DNA from: Actinoplanes oryzae
GTDB lineage: Bacteria; Actinomycetota; Actinomycetes; Mycobacteriales; Micromonosporaceae
Assembly (NCBI RefSeq): GCF_030757795.1
Contig: NZ_JAUQWH010000085.1
Coordinates: forward strand, 1-36,316
Direction: 5' to 3'
DNA: 36,316 nt
Part shown: positions 7,232 through 14,976 of the stretch, piece after piece
Layout: every line of letters begins with the position of its first letter
How positions within the stretch are numbered: the first letter of the stretch is position 1
The notes under the pieces: generated by a model
What the model saw: the letters and a program-made list of their open reading frames with translations, nothing else
Told to the model about the DNA's origin: nothing
Databases searched by the model: none
Position numbers and translations under genes: made by a program

Positions 7232-7582
7232 TCAGAAGCCGAGCGCCTGCGCGCGCCGCTTGACCTCGCGCGCCCGGTCGCCGCCCAGGGCCACGGCGCC
7301 GCACCCGTCCAGGGTCTCGTCGGGCTCGTAGAGCCACCCGAGGGCCTCTTCGTCGTTGTACCCGGCGTCGTGGAGCAACGTGAGGACGCCGGGGAGGTGC
7401 TTGAGCACGGTGCTGTTGGCCACCAGCTCGGCGGGCACCACCCGGATGCCGTCGCGCTTGACGGCCAGCAGGTGGCCGTCGCGGATCATCTGGTGCACCT
7501 TGCTGATCGACACCTCGAGGCGCTCTGCCACGTCCGGCAGATTGACCCACTCGGCAGGGCCCTTGGTCACGGAATCGGTCAC
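7232..7582 (-). CDS. Rv2175c-like winged-helix DNA-binding protein
   Basis: 116 residues from the GTG at 7582 (a second GTG at 7570 is possible). An excisionase/MerR-like winged helix lies near residues 10-50: WVNLPDVAERLEVSISKVHQ, then MIRDGHLLAVKRDGIRVVPAEL. The second half (LKHLPGVLTLLHDAGYNDEE, then ALGWLYEPDETLDG) matches the C-terminal domain of M. tuberculosis Rv2175c, a DNA-binding protein phosphorylated on its N-terminal part by PknL. A pknL-like kinase is encoded 1 kb away on the other strand, as in mycobacteria. N-terminal Thr/Ser residues (TDSVTKG) could be the phosphoacceptors, which is inference. It heads the operon with the two lycopene-cyclase genes. Confidence 0.88.
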   Translation of the reverse strand: MTDSVTKGPAEWVNLPDVAERLEVSISKVHQMIRDGHLLAVKRDGIRVVPAELVANSTVLKHLPGVLTLLHDAGYNDEEALGWLYEPDETLDGCGAVALGGDRAREVKRRAQALGF

Positions 7583-7660
7583 CCGACCAGCGTGCCACGC
7601 CCCTTGCTCCCGGTGACAACCGAGTTCCCCTTTCGCAGTCCGGCAGACAGGAGAGTCGCG

Positions 7661-8446
7661 ATGACCTTGTGGCGGAAGACCCGCACGGAGATGGCCGGCG
7701 CGTGGCGCTCCCTGCAGTACGACATGAACCGCCCCGACCCGGCGGCCGGTCTGCCCGCCCGGCACGCCGTGCGCGAGGAGGTGACCTCCACCGGGCTGAG
7801 CACGTTCGGCGGCGTCACCGGGCTGCGGACCGCGCCGGCGCACGAGCACGCGCGGCGCCGGCTGCTGACGGTGACCGCGATCGGCACGCTGGCGGTCGCC
7901 GGGGCCGGGGGCAGCTACGTCGCCGTGTCGAACGGGATCGGCGCGCTGGGCGGGGACGAGCCGGGCGCCGAGCCCTACCCGCTGGCGGCGGCCGCTCCGG
8001 GCGCGGTGCACTCGAACCAGGGGATCGGCCACGGGTCGGCGCCGGAGCTGCCCGCCGTCTCGGCGGAGCCGGGCGCCACGCTGGTGCAGGAGCCGCTCGC
8101 CGACGCGATCCAGGTGATCCCCACCACAGCGGCCACCACCGCGCTGCCCGGGCGGACCACGCGCGCCGCCGCCCCGCCGCGCACCCGTCCCACCAAGGTG
8201 GAGGGGGCCGTCACGCCGCCCGCCGGGCCGACGCCGTGCGACTGTCTGACCCCGCCCGTGCCGACGCCCACCGCGGCGCCGACCCACCAGCCGGTCACGC
8301 CGCCGGAGCCGACGCCCACCGAGTCCACGAGCGACACGGAGTCGCCCACCGCGGAGCCGACGGACGATCCTTCCTCCGCCGAGCCCGACGAGGCCGGGGA
8401 CGGGCGGCACGACGGTCGCCGGGCACGACACGCACGCCGGGACTGA
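7661..8446 (+). CDS. Membrane-anchored Pro/Thr-rich protein of unknown function
   Basis: 261 residues from the ATG at 7661, with CAGGAGAG as ribosome binding site. Layout: basic cytoplasmic N-terminus (MTLWRKTRTEMAGAWRSLQYDMNR), one membrane helix at about residues 68-90 (LLTVTAIGTLAVAGAGGSYV), then a long low-complexity exterior tail rich in Pro, Thr, Ala and Glu with a single CDC pair near residue 190, ending in a basic stretch. No enzyme domain is visible. It lies between the Rv2175c-like gene (divergent) and pknL (same strand, own promoter). It could be a cell-wall-spanning or kinase-substrate protein, but that is only suggested by position. Confidence 0.75.
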   Translation: MTLWRKTRTEMAGAWRSLQYDMNRPDPAAGLPARHAVREEVTSTGLSTFGGVTGLRTAPAHEHARRRLLTVTAIGTLAVAGAGGSYVAVSNGIGALGGDEPGAEPYPLAAAAPGAVHSNQGIGHGSAPELPAVSAEPGATLVQEPLADAIQVIPTTAATTALPGRTTRAAAPPRTRPTKVEGAVTPPAGPTPCDCLTPPVPTPTAAPTHQPVTPPEPTPTESTSDTESPTAEPTDDPSSAEPDEAGDGRHDGRRARHARRD

Positions 8447-8468
8447 TCCGATATTTCGCGACATAGCC

Positions 8469-8494
8469 GCCCGCGACGCGCCGGCGTCGCGGGC
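8469..8494 (+). terminator. Stem-loop terminator upstream of pknL
   Basis: GCCCGCGACGC (8469-8479) and GCGTCGCGGGC (8484-8494) form a perfect 11-bp stem with a 4-nt GCCG loop, 22 nt after the stop of the Pro/Thr-rich protein. It is followed by AATTC rather than a U run. Confidence 0.7.
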
Positions 8495-8590
8495 AATTCA
8501 CGCAATTCTGCCCTGGTTGCCATACCCGTTCGGTCTCAGCTGTGACATCCTGGTCCGCCACTCAGCGAAGGGCACATACACTTCACGCCG

Positions 8591-10549
8591 ATGGACACGA
8601 CAGTCGCCGACGCGTTGATCGGCACGACGATTGACGGGCGCTACCGGATCACCGGGCGCGTCGCCCGTGGTGGCATGGCGACCGTTTACACCGCCGTGGA
8701 CGACCGCCTCGAGCGCACCGTCGCCCTGAAGATCATCCACCCGTCGCAGGCGACGAACGTGCACTTCGTCGACCGCTTCACCGACGAGGCCAAGACGATC
8801 GCCCGGCTGACCCACCCCAACGTGGTCGCCGTCTACGACCAGGGCCGCCACCAGGGCCTGCCCTACCTCGTCATGGAGTATGTCCAGGGCCGCACCCTGC
8901 GCGACCTGCTCACCCAGCGCCGCCGGCTCAATCCGGTCGAGGCACTGGCCATCCTGGAGCAGATGCTCTCGGCGATCGCCGCCGCCCACCGCGCCGGCCT
9001 GGTCCACCGCGACGTCAAGCCGGAGAACGTCCTGGTCGCCGAGGCGCCCAGCGGCGGCCTGGCCAACCTGGTCGACAGCGTCGTCAAGGTCGCCGACTTC
9101 GGGCTGGCCCGCGCGGTCGAGGCGAGCTCCTCCGACGACTCCGGCCAGCTGATGGCCACCGTCGCCTACGTGGCACCCGAGCTGGTCACCGACGGGCACG
9201 CCGACGCGCGCACCGACGTCTACTCGGCCGGCATCGTGCTCTTCGAGATGCTCACCGGGCGCGTGCCCTACGACGGCGGCGAGCCCGTCGACATCGCCTG
9301 GCGCCACGTCGACAACGACGTGCCCGCGCCCTCCAGCATCGTCCGGGGCCTGCCCACCGCGCTCGACGACCTGGTCGCCCGGGCCACCCGCCGCGACCCC
9401 GGCGCCCGCCCCACCGACGCCGGGGCGCTGCTCGCCGAGGTGCAGGTCGTCCGGGACGACCTCGGCGCGGCCAACGTCGAGACCGCCCTGCTGCGCCAGG
9501 TGCCCCCGCGCCCGCCGGCGGCCGACGCCACGGCGCTGGTCCCGCAGGTCACCTCGGTCATCCCGCCGGTCGGCGGCGACCGGCCCTCCTGGGCCCGCCT
9601 GCCCGACCAGGGCCGCCGGGCGGCCGGGGCCCGGCGCTACGCCGAGCCGGAGCCACCCGAGCCCACCGGCCGCTTCGGCGACCGGCGCCGGATCCTGCTC
9701 ATCGCGGCGATCACGGCGATGGTGCTCACGATCGCCGGCAGCACGTGGTGGCTGACCGCCGGGCGCTTCACCAAGGCCCCGCAGCTGGTCAACGCGACCC
9801 AGACGCTGGCCGAGCAGACCGCCCGGGCGCAGGGCTTCGGCGTGGTCATCGGGCAGGGCCGCTACAGCGAGGACGTGCCCAAGGACGTCGTCCTCGAGCA
9901 GCAGCCGCCCGCCGAGGAGCGCATCGCCAAGGGCGGCACGATCACGCTGGTCCTCTCGCTGGGCCCGGAGCGCTACCCCGTGCCGGACGTGATCGAGAAG
10001 GAAAAGGCCCTGGCCAAGGGCGACATCGAGGGTGCCAAGCTGGTCTACAAGGAGGGCACCCCGAAATACAGCGACGACGTGGCCGAGGGCGCCGTCATCT
10101 CCACCGACCCCAAGGCGGGCACGGAGGCCAAGCCGGGCGACACGGTCACCGTCGTGCTCAGCAAGGGCAAGGCGCCGATCAGCGTGCCGGACGTCAAGGG
10201 CAAGAACATCAACGACGCCCGCGCCGAGCTCCAGGGCCAGGGCCTGCAGGTGGTCGAGCAGGTCAAGGACAGCGACGAGCCGGCCGGCACCGTGCTGGGC
10301 CAGACGCCCGCCCCGGGCACCGGCGTCGAGAAGGACACCGAGATCAAGCTCGAGGTCAGCAAGGGCCCGCCGTTCGTCACCGTGCCGGAGCTCACCGGGC
10401 AGAACTGCCAGCAGGCCGCGCAGACGCTGCAGGGCATGAACCTGCGGGTGCGCATCCAGTTCAACCAGAACGGCAACGTGTTCCAGCAGAACCCGGGCGG
10501 CAACAGCCAGGTGGCGCCCCAGACCGAGGTCGTGCTGAATTGTCTGTGA
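8591..10549 (+). CDS. pknL: PASTA-domain serine/threonine protein kinase, PknL-like
   Basis: 652 residues. Kinase domain about 15-285: glycine loop GRVARGGMATVY, Lys47 in VALKII, catalytic loop HRDVKPEN with Asp141, DFGLA with Asp169, APE motif. A Pro-rich juxtamembrane linker leads to one membrane helix near 368-391 (ILLIAAITAMVLTIAGSTWW), then four extracellular PASTA domains (about 395-455, 460-525, 530-592, 595-652). PASTA domains bind peptidoglycan or lipid II, so this is a wall-sensing receptor kinase. Mycobacterial PknL has a short exterior part, so the four-PASTA form resembles PknB in architecture while the neighbourhood (Rv2175c-like, idsA, aroG) is that of pknL. TACACT lies 8 nt before the ATG. 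Its stop is coupled to nfo. Confidence 0.95.
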   Translation: MDTTVADALIGTTIDGRYRITGRVARGGMATVYTAVDDRLERTVALKIIHPSQATNVHFVDRFTDEAKTIARLTHPNVVAVYDQGRHQGLPYLVMEYVQGRTLRDLLTQRRRLNPVEALAILEQMLSAIAAAHRAGLVHRDVKPENVLVAEAPSGGLANLVDSVVKVADFGLARAVEASSSDDSGQLMATVAYVAPELVTDGHADARTDVYSAGIVLFEMLTGRVPYDGGEPVDIAWRHVDNDVPAPSSIVRGLPTALDDLVARATRRDPGARPTDAGALLAEVQVVRDDLGAANVETALLRQVPPRPPAADATALVPQVTSVIPPVGGDRPSWARLPDQGRRAAGARRYAEPEPPEPTGRFGDRRRILLIAAITAMVLTIAGSTWWLTAGRFTKAPQLVNATQTLAEQTARAQGFGVVIGQGRYSEDVPKDVVLEQQPPAEERIAKGGTITLVLSLGPERYPVPDVIEKEKALAKGDIEGAKLVYKEGTPKYSDDVAEGAVISTDPKAGTEAKPGDTVTVVLSKGKAPISVPDVKGKNINDARAELQGQGLQVVEQVKDSDEPAGTVLGQTPAPGTGVEKDTEIKLEVSKGPPFVTVPELTGQNCQQAAQTLQGMNLRVRIQFNQNGNVFQQNPGGNSQVAPQTEVVLNCL

Positions 10550-11400
10550 GCCGGCCGATCGGGTCCCACACCAGAACGTCCGGGGGCCTGGCCAAGGCGG
10601 CGCTGCCGTACGCGGACGCCGCCGGCTCGGAGGCGGTGCAGGTCTACGTCTCCAACTCGCGCGGCTGGGCGCTGCCGCCGGGCGACCCGAAGCAGGACGT
10701 GCTGTTCCGCGACGGGTGCGGCGAGCGGGGCCTGCCCGCCTACATCCACGCGTCGCTGCTGGTGAACCTCGGCTCCCCCACCGAGCTGACCGTGACGCGC
10801 TCGGTGGAGACCCTGGAGCACGCGCTGCGCCGCGGCAAGGCGATCGGGGCGACCGCGGTGGTCTATCACGCGGGCAGCTCGGTGGACCCGGCGCACGACG
10901 ACAAGGCGATGCACCAGCTCCGCGAGGCGCTGCTCCCGCTGCTCGACGTGGCCGCCGGCGAAGGGCTGCCGAAGCTGCTCGTCGAGCCGAGCGCGGGCGG
11001 TGGGCGGAGCTTGGCGTCGAAGGTCGAGGATCTGGGCCCGTACCTGGCGGCGGTCGAGAACCACCCGTGGATGGGCGTCTGCTTCGACACGTGCCACGCG
11101 TGGGCGGCGGGGCACGATCTGGCGGCGCCGGGCGGCATGACGGCCACGCTCGACTCGCTGGTCGCCACGGTCGGCCGGGACAGGCTCATGCTGATCCACG
11201 CCAACGACTCCAAGGACGCCTGCGGCTCGACCCGCGACCGGCACGAGACCATCGGCGCCGGCACGATCGGCGCGGCGGCCTTCGCGGAGCTGATGGCCCA
11301 CCCGGCCACGCACGGCATCCCGATCATCGTCGAGACGCCGACCAAGGAGCACGAGGGCCACGCCGCCGACATCGCCCTGCTCAAGGGCCTGCGGGGCTAA
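10546..11400 (+). CDS. nfo: Deoxyribonuclease IV (AP endonuclease, Nfo)
   Basis: 284 residues from the GTG at 10546, which overlaps the TGA of pknL (GTGA). The sequence follows the endonuclease IV TIM barrel: RPIGSHTRTSGGLAKA at the N-terminus, VVYHAGSSVD, LLVEPSAGGGRSL with a metal-binding Glu, GVCFDTCHAWAAGHD, LIHANDSKDACGSTRDRHET and IIVETPTKEHEGH. Three zinc ions bound by such His/Asp/Glu residues cleave DNA 5' of abasic sites during base-excision repair. Coupling of a repair nuclease to a wall-sensing kinase is unusual. The last 4 nt overlap the convergent LacI gene. Confidence 0.93.
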   Translation: MSRPIGSHTRTSGGLAKAALPYADAAGSEAVQVYVSNSRGWALPPGDPKQDVLFRDGCGERGLPAYIHASLLVNLGSPTELTVTRSVETLEHALRRGKAIGATAVVYHAGSSVDPAHDDKAMHQLREALLPLLDVAAGEGLPKLLVEPSAGGGRSLASKVEDLGPYLAAVENHPWMGVCFDTCHAWAAGHDLAAPGGMTATLDSLVATVGRDRLMLIHANDSKDACGSTRDRHETIGAGTIGAAAFAELMAHPATHGIPIIVETPTKEHEGHAADIALLKGLRG

Positions 11401-12341
11401 CCGCTGCCCTTCACCTCGAGCGTCGTCCCCAGGACGATCCTCCCGGGTCGCTCTCCCCCGAGAAGACGCTCGGCCTGCTCGACGGCCAGTTCGCCCATCC
11501 GGCGCTTGTCGATGGCGACGCTGGTCAGCGGGGGGTCGAGCAGCTCGCCGATGGTCAGCCCGTCGAAGCCCACGAACGCGCAGTCGTCCGGGACGCGCAT
11601 TCCCAGGCGGCGGGCGGCACGGTGGGCGCCGATCGCGATCACGTCGTTGTAGGCGAGCACCGCGGTGACGTCCGGGTGCGCCGCGCGCAACCGCTCGAAG
11701 GCCGCCCCGCCGTCGGGGTCCACCGACTCGGTGTCGACGACCCAGCTTCCGTCGACCGGCAGGCCGTGCTCGTCCGCGAAGGCGAGGAACGGCTCGCGCC
11801 GGCCCCACGGCTGCGGCAGGTCGAGCATGCCGATCCGCCGGTGCCCGCGGTCGAGCAGGTGCCGCAGCGCCTGCCGGACGCCGCCCTCGGCGTCCACGTC
11901 GATGTCGGCGCCGGCGCGGCCGATGACCACCAGCGGGACGCCGTCCTCGGGCGCCGGGCCCATCAGATAGCCGATCAGGACGTCCACCTGGTTGGCGAGC
12001 GAGGCGACGGTGGCCGCCTCGCGCCGCTCGTCGTTCTCGCTGCTCGCGACGACGACCTGCCAGCCCCGCTCGTCCGCGGCGGCCAGCACCCCGGCGATCA
12101 GCTCGGGGAAGAACGGGTTCACGACCTCGCGCACGAGCAGCCCGACCGTGACCGTGCCGGAGCTCACCAGCCCGCGTGCGAAGCGGCTCGGCCGGTAGCG
12201 CAGCTCGCGCGCGACCTCGAGCACCCGCCGCCGCGTCTCGGGGTCGATCTCGCCCTTGTCGTTGATCGCCCGCGAGACGGTCTGGTGCGAGACGCCGGCC
12301 GCCTTGGCGACGTCCTTCAGCGTGACCTGCCGTTTCTCCAC
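11397..12341 (-). CDS. LacI-family transcriptional regulator
   Basis: 314 residues. N-terminal HTH and hinge: VTLKDVAKAAGVSHQTVSRA then INDKGEIDPETRRRVLEVAR and YRPSRFARGL. The periplasmic-binding-protein-like effector domain follows (TVGLLVREVVNPFFPELIAG; DQ-type sugar-binding positions not resolvable by eye). These regulators sense a sugar and bind a palindrome with a central CG. The GTG start at 12341 lies 9 nt after TAGGCT. A perfect 14-bp palindrome with central CG is found at 12401-12414, yet the gene expected beyond it is only a 43-codon stub, so the natural target may have been lost or lie elsewhere. Confidence 0.93.
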   Translation of the reverse strand: MEKRQVTLKDVAKAAGVSHQTVSRAINDKGEIDPETRRRVLEVARELRYRPSRFARGLVSSGTVTVGLLVREVVNPFFPELIAGVLAAADERGWQVVVASSENDERREAATVASLANQVDVLIGYLMGPAPEDGVPLVVIGRAGADIDVDAEGGVRQALRHLLDRGHRRIGMLDLPQPWGRREPFLAFADEHGLPVDGSWVVDTESVDPDGGAAFERLRAAHPDVTAVLAYNDVIAIGAHRAARRLGMRVPDDCAFVGFDGLTIGELLDPPLTSVAIDKRRMGELAVEQAERLLGGERPGRIVLGTTLEVKGSG

Positions 12342-12400
12342 GATGTGCGCAGCCTATCGCGCATGCCTTGACCTTTCCCCGGGAGGGCCGTTAGCGTTCA

Positions 12401-12414
12401 CGTTAACGTTAACG
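12401..12414. promoter_or_regulatory. Candidate LacI-type operator
   Basis: CGTTAACGTTAACG is a perfect palindrome with the central CpG typical of LacI/GalR operators, 60 bp upstream of the lacI-type gene and 20 bp before a plus-strand ATG with a strong ribosome binding site. Confidence 0.6.
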
Positions 12415-12433
12415 GCTCGCCCGAGGAGAAGCC

Positions 12434-12565
12434 ATGGAACCAGTCGCATGGATGACGGCGACCCGCCGGAGCCGGCGGGAGAACGAGTCGGCGCTGCCCC
12501 GCGCCCCGATCCGTCAGGACCGCAAGCGGTGGCCCTTCACGAGATCGGGACCTGCATCTCGGTGA
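12434..12565 (+). pseudogene. 43-codon ORF behind the LacI operator, possible remnant
   Basis: ATG at 12434 is preceded by GAGGAGAAG (12423-12431), a near-ideal ribosome binding site, and by the LacI-type palindrome. The frame encodes 43 residues (MEPVAWMTATRRSRRENESA, then LPRAPIRQDRKRWPFTRSGP) and stops at 12565, already inside the 3' end of the convergent MerR gene. The basic, proline-containing start would suit the cytoplasmic N-terminus of a sugar transporter permease or another sugar gene, but no domain remains. I read it as the 5' stub of a LacI-regulated gene removed by deletion; a genuine short peptide cannot be excluded. Confidence 0.35.
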
Positions 12566-13376
12566 CCCACTTGTCGAACTCGCCGGGCGGGCAGTCGAGA
12601 TAGACCTCGCGGGCGAAGCCGGGCTCGACCGCCCGGTGGCCGTTGTCGTCGATCCAGGTGGCGATCTTCTGCCCGGTCCGGAAGGCCTCCGACATCGGCC
12701 CGTGGTGCAGCGCGGTCGCCGCCTGCTCGATCGGCGGCAGCGTGACGACGTCGAAGCCGGCGTCCGGGCTCACCTCGGCCGCCCCGATCGGGAAGGCCGC
12801 GTACGCGGTGATGGTCTCGTCGCCCGGCCCGGCCGGCGCCGGCTCGTACCAGGCGAGCGGTGCACCGGTCATCGCCACCCCGTGCTGCTCCATCAGCTCC
12901 ATCAGGCGCGGATAGAGGGGCGTCAGATTCTCCGTGATCGACGTCGGGTGGTCGTAGCCCGCCGCGGTGGCGGACAGCTGCGCCACCCGCAGCGGCGGGA
13001 TGCTCTTCAGCACGACATCTCCGGTGTCCATGTGGCCCTCACTCTCGATCATGCGGAGCCGCGCGTCGACCTGGGCCAGGCGTGCGGTGTCCTGCCGCAT
13101 CCGCGCGGCCAGCTCGGCCCGGCGCAGACGCAGCATCCCCCGTAGCTCGGCCACGTCCACCTTCTCGTCGAGCAGCACCTGAACCTGCTGGAGCGTGAAC
13201 CCCAGATCCTTCAGCGCGGTCACCCGGTTGAGCGTCCGCAGCTGCGCGGCGCTGTAATACCGGTAACCGCTGTGCGGCTCGACATGGGCAGGACGCAGCA
13301 GGCCGATGGCGTCGTAGTGGCGCAGCATGCGCACCGACACCCGGCCCAGGCCGGCGAACTCTCCGATACTGAACAT
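12537..13376 (-). CDS. MerR-family regulator with GyrI-like effector domain
   Basis: 279 residues. N-terminal MerR winged helix (MFSIGEFAGLGRVSVRMLRH, then YDAIGLLRPAHVEPHSGYRY and LRTLNRVTALKDLGFTLQQV), a coiled-coil dimer helix to about residue 115, then a GyrI-like/SOUL ligand-binding domain (residues about 125-279, with LAWYEPAPAGPGDETITAYAAF broken by short turns). This is the BmrR/TipA-like architecture that binds hydrophobic drugs and activates promoters with an overlong spacer. Its own promoter shows a 19-bp spacer holding a 15-bp palindrome, so autoactivation is likely. Gene target other than itself is unclear; the DUF3224 gene lies upstream on the same strand. Confidence 0.92.
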   Translation of the reverse strand: MFSIGEFAGLGRVSVRMLRHYDAIGLLRPAHVEPHSGYRYYSAAQLRTLNRVTALKDLGFTLQQVQVLLDEKVDVAELRGMLRLRRAELAARMRQDTARLAQVDARLRMIESEGHMDTGDVVLKSIPPLRVAQLSATAAGYDHPTSITENLTPLYPRLMELMEQHGVAMTGAPLAWYEPAPAGPGDETITAYAAFPIGAAEVSPDAGFDVVTLPPIEQAATALHHGPMSEAFRTGQKIATWIDDNGHRAVEPGFAREVYLDCPPGEFDKWVTEMQVPIS

Positions 13377-13379
13377 GGT

Positions 13380-13416
13380 CCACTCAGCCTGGGCCCTGAC
13401 ACGGTGTCAGAGTCAA
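13380..13416 (-). promoter_or_regulatory. MerR-type promoter with 19-bp spacer and palindrome
   Basis: On the minus strand TTGACT (13416-13411) and CAGGCT (13391-13386) are separated by 19 bp. The spacer contains CTGACAC-C-GTGTCAG (13410-13396), a perfect 15-bp inverted repeat with one central base. Long-spacer promoters with the operator in the spacer are the hallmark of MerR-activated promoters. The ATG follows 9 nt after the -10. Confidence 0.7.
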
Positions 13417-13420
13417 CAGC

Positions 13421-13810
13421 TCAGCGCGGCTCGAGTGCGTACGTGAAGACGTAGTGGTGCTCGGCGCCCCGGTTGTCGATCTCGAAGGTGCCGGTCAACC
13501 CGAGCAGCTCGTCCGTCCCCGAGTCGGGCACCACGGTCACCGTCAGCGTGGCGGCGCCGCGGTCGAGGACGCCCGAGTGCTGGAGGACGAAGGTGCCGCT
13601 GCGGCCGTGGAGCGTACCCGTGATGTGGTCGAGGGCGACGTAGCCGGCCGAGCCGTCGATCGGCGTGCCCACCGACAGCATCTGCGCGCGCCCGAAGCCG
13701 ACCAGGTCGCCCTGGATGACCTTCTCGACGCGCATCCGGCCGAGCGTGTCGTCGTCGCTGGACAGCGGCTCGATCGTCGTGGTGAACGTGCCGGTGGCGC
13801 GGGTTGTCAT
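13421..13810 (-). CDS. DUF3224 domain protein
   Basis: 129 residues, whole length in the DUF3224 family: MTTRATGTFTTTIEPLSSDD start, RMRVEKVIQGDLVGFGRAQM, and the ending TLTVTVVPDSGTDELLGLTG then TFEIDNRGAEHHYVFTYAL. Members are small beta-barrel (allene-oxide-cyclase-like) proteins of unknown function, often next to regulators. No signal peptide. It is preceded by the tandem hairpin repeat at 13829-13960 and followed by the MerR gene on the same strand. Confidence 0.88.
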   Translation of the reverse strand: MTTRATGTFTTTIEPLSSDDDTLGRMRVEKVIQGDLVGFGRAQMLSVGTPIDGSAGYVALDHITGTLHGRSGTFVLQHSGVLDRGAATLTVTVVPDSGTDELLGLTGTFEIDNRGAEHHYVFTYALEPR

Positions 13811-13828
13811 GCGATCAGCATCTCAAGA

Positions 13829-13960
13829 AAGCGGTCGTCTCCGTCCCGGCATCCGCCGAAGCGGTCGTCTTCGTCCCCGGCATCCGCCGAAGCGGTCGTC
13901 TCTGTCCCCGGCATCCGCCGAAGCGGTCGTCTCCGTCCCGGCGCCCGCCGAAGCGGTCAG
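13829..13960. repeat. Four tandem 30-31-bp repeats carrying UUCG hairpins
   Basis: Units begin at 13829, 13859, 13890 and 13921 (30, 31, 31 and 30 bp), with a fifth partial unit of 10 bp at 13951. Each starts AAGCGGTCGTCT and ends CATCCGCCG or close to it. At the four junctions (13853-13864, 13884-13895, 13915-13926, 13945-13956) the minus strand reads CCGCTTCGGCGG, a 4-bp stem closed by a C(UUCG)G tetraloop. The first hairpin in the transcript directly abuts the ltaE stop codon. The array fills the space between ltaE and the DUF3224 gene. Confidence 0.9.
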
Positions 13961-14976
13961 GAGAGCAGGTCACGCAGGACCGTGATCGCCTGATCCACCC
14001 CGTCGTCGTCCACGTCCAGGTGGGTGATGACCCGGGCCGTCCGGGGGGCCATGGCCACGATGCGGATGCCGCGCTCCCCCGCGGCCCGGACCAGCTCCGG
14101 GGCGTCGAAGCGGGTCTTCGCCGTGTCGATCAGCACGATGTTGGTGCGGACCTCGGCCGCGGTCACCACGCCGAGCGGCTCGAGGGCCTCGGCCAGGCGG
14201 CGGGCGCGGGCGTGGTCCTCGGCGAGCCGCTTGACGTGGTTGTCGAGGGCATAGCGGCCGGCCGCGGCGAGGATGCCCACCTGGCGCATGCCGCCGCCCA
14301 GGCGCTTGCGGATCGTCCGGGCGCGGGCGATGCGCTCCCGCGAGCCGATCACCAGCGAGCCGGCCGGGGCGCCGAGGCCCTTGGAGAGACAGACCGACAG
14401 GGTGTCGAACAGCTGCCCGTACGTGAACAGCGGCACCTGGTCGGCGACGTGCGCGTGCCAGATGCGCGCGCCGTCGCAGTGCAGGGCCACGCCGGCTTGG
14501 ATCTTCACCTCGTTGAGCCGGTGCAGCGTGGCGAGCGGGATGATCGTGCCGCCGCCGCGGTTGTGCGTCTGCTCGACGGCGACGGCCCGGGTCGGCACGG
14601 AGGGATAGCCGGCCGGGGCGATCATCTCCAGGATGCCCGCCGGGTCGACGGCGGCGCCGACGGCCGGCCAGGTGCGGGTGGAGATGCCCCCGTACGCCGC
14701 CGCGGCCCCCACCTCGTAGTTCACGACGTGGGCGTCGGACCCCGCCAGCAGCTCCTCGCCCGGCGCCACGAGCAGCTGCAGGGCGATCTGGTTCGCCATG
14801 GTGCCGGACGGGCAGAACAGCGCGGCCTCGTGCCCGAAGAGCCGGGCGACATGCGCCTCGAGCGCGTTGACGGTCGGGTCGTCGCCGAAGACGTCGTCGC
14901 CCACCTCGGCGGACGCCATCGCCTCCCGCATGGCCGCCGTGGGCCGGGTGACCGTGTCCGAACGCAGATCAACCAC
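13957..14976 (-). CDS. ltaE: Low-specificity L-threonine aldolase
   Basis: 339 residues, standard length. PLP fold-type I enzyme cleaving threonine or allo-threonine to glycine and acetaldehyde. Visible: MVDLRSDTVTRPTAAMREAM, the AEVGDDVFGDDPTVNALE signature, FCPSGTMANQIAL, VEQTHNRGGGTIIPL, HCDGARIWHAH with the PLP-binding Asp, and CLSKGLGAPAGS with the Schiff-base Lys199. The GTG start at 14976 overlaps the end of aroG by 8 nt, so the two are probably co-translated; the metabolic reason is not obvious. The stop abuts the UUCG hairpin repeat. Confidence 0.95.
   Translation of the reverse strand: MVDLRSDTVTRPTAAMREAMASAEVGDDVFGDDPTVNALEAHVARLFGHEAALFCPSGTMANQIALQLLVAPGEELLAGSDAHVVNYEVGAAAAYGGISTRTWPAVGAAVDPAGILEMIAPAGYPSVPTRAVAVEQTHNRGGGTIIPLATLHRLNEVKIQAGVALHCDGARIWHAHVADQVPLFTYGQLFDTLSVCLSKGLGAPAGSLVIGSRERIARARTIRKRLGGGMRQVGILAAAGRYALDNHVKRLAEDHARARRLAEALEPLGVVTAAEVRTNIVLIDTAKTRFDAPELVRAAGERGIRIVAMAPRTARVITHLDVDDDGVDQAITVLRDLLS

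Noticed and set aside
13829..13960. CRISPR array
   Set aside because: Units are contiguous with no unique spacers, and no cas gene is near.
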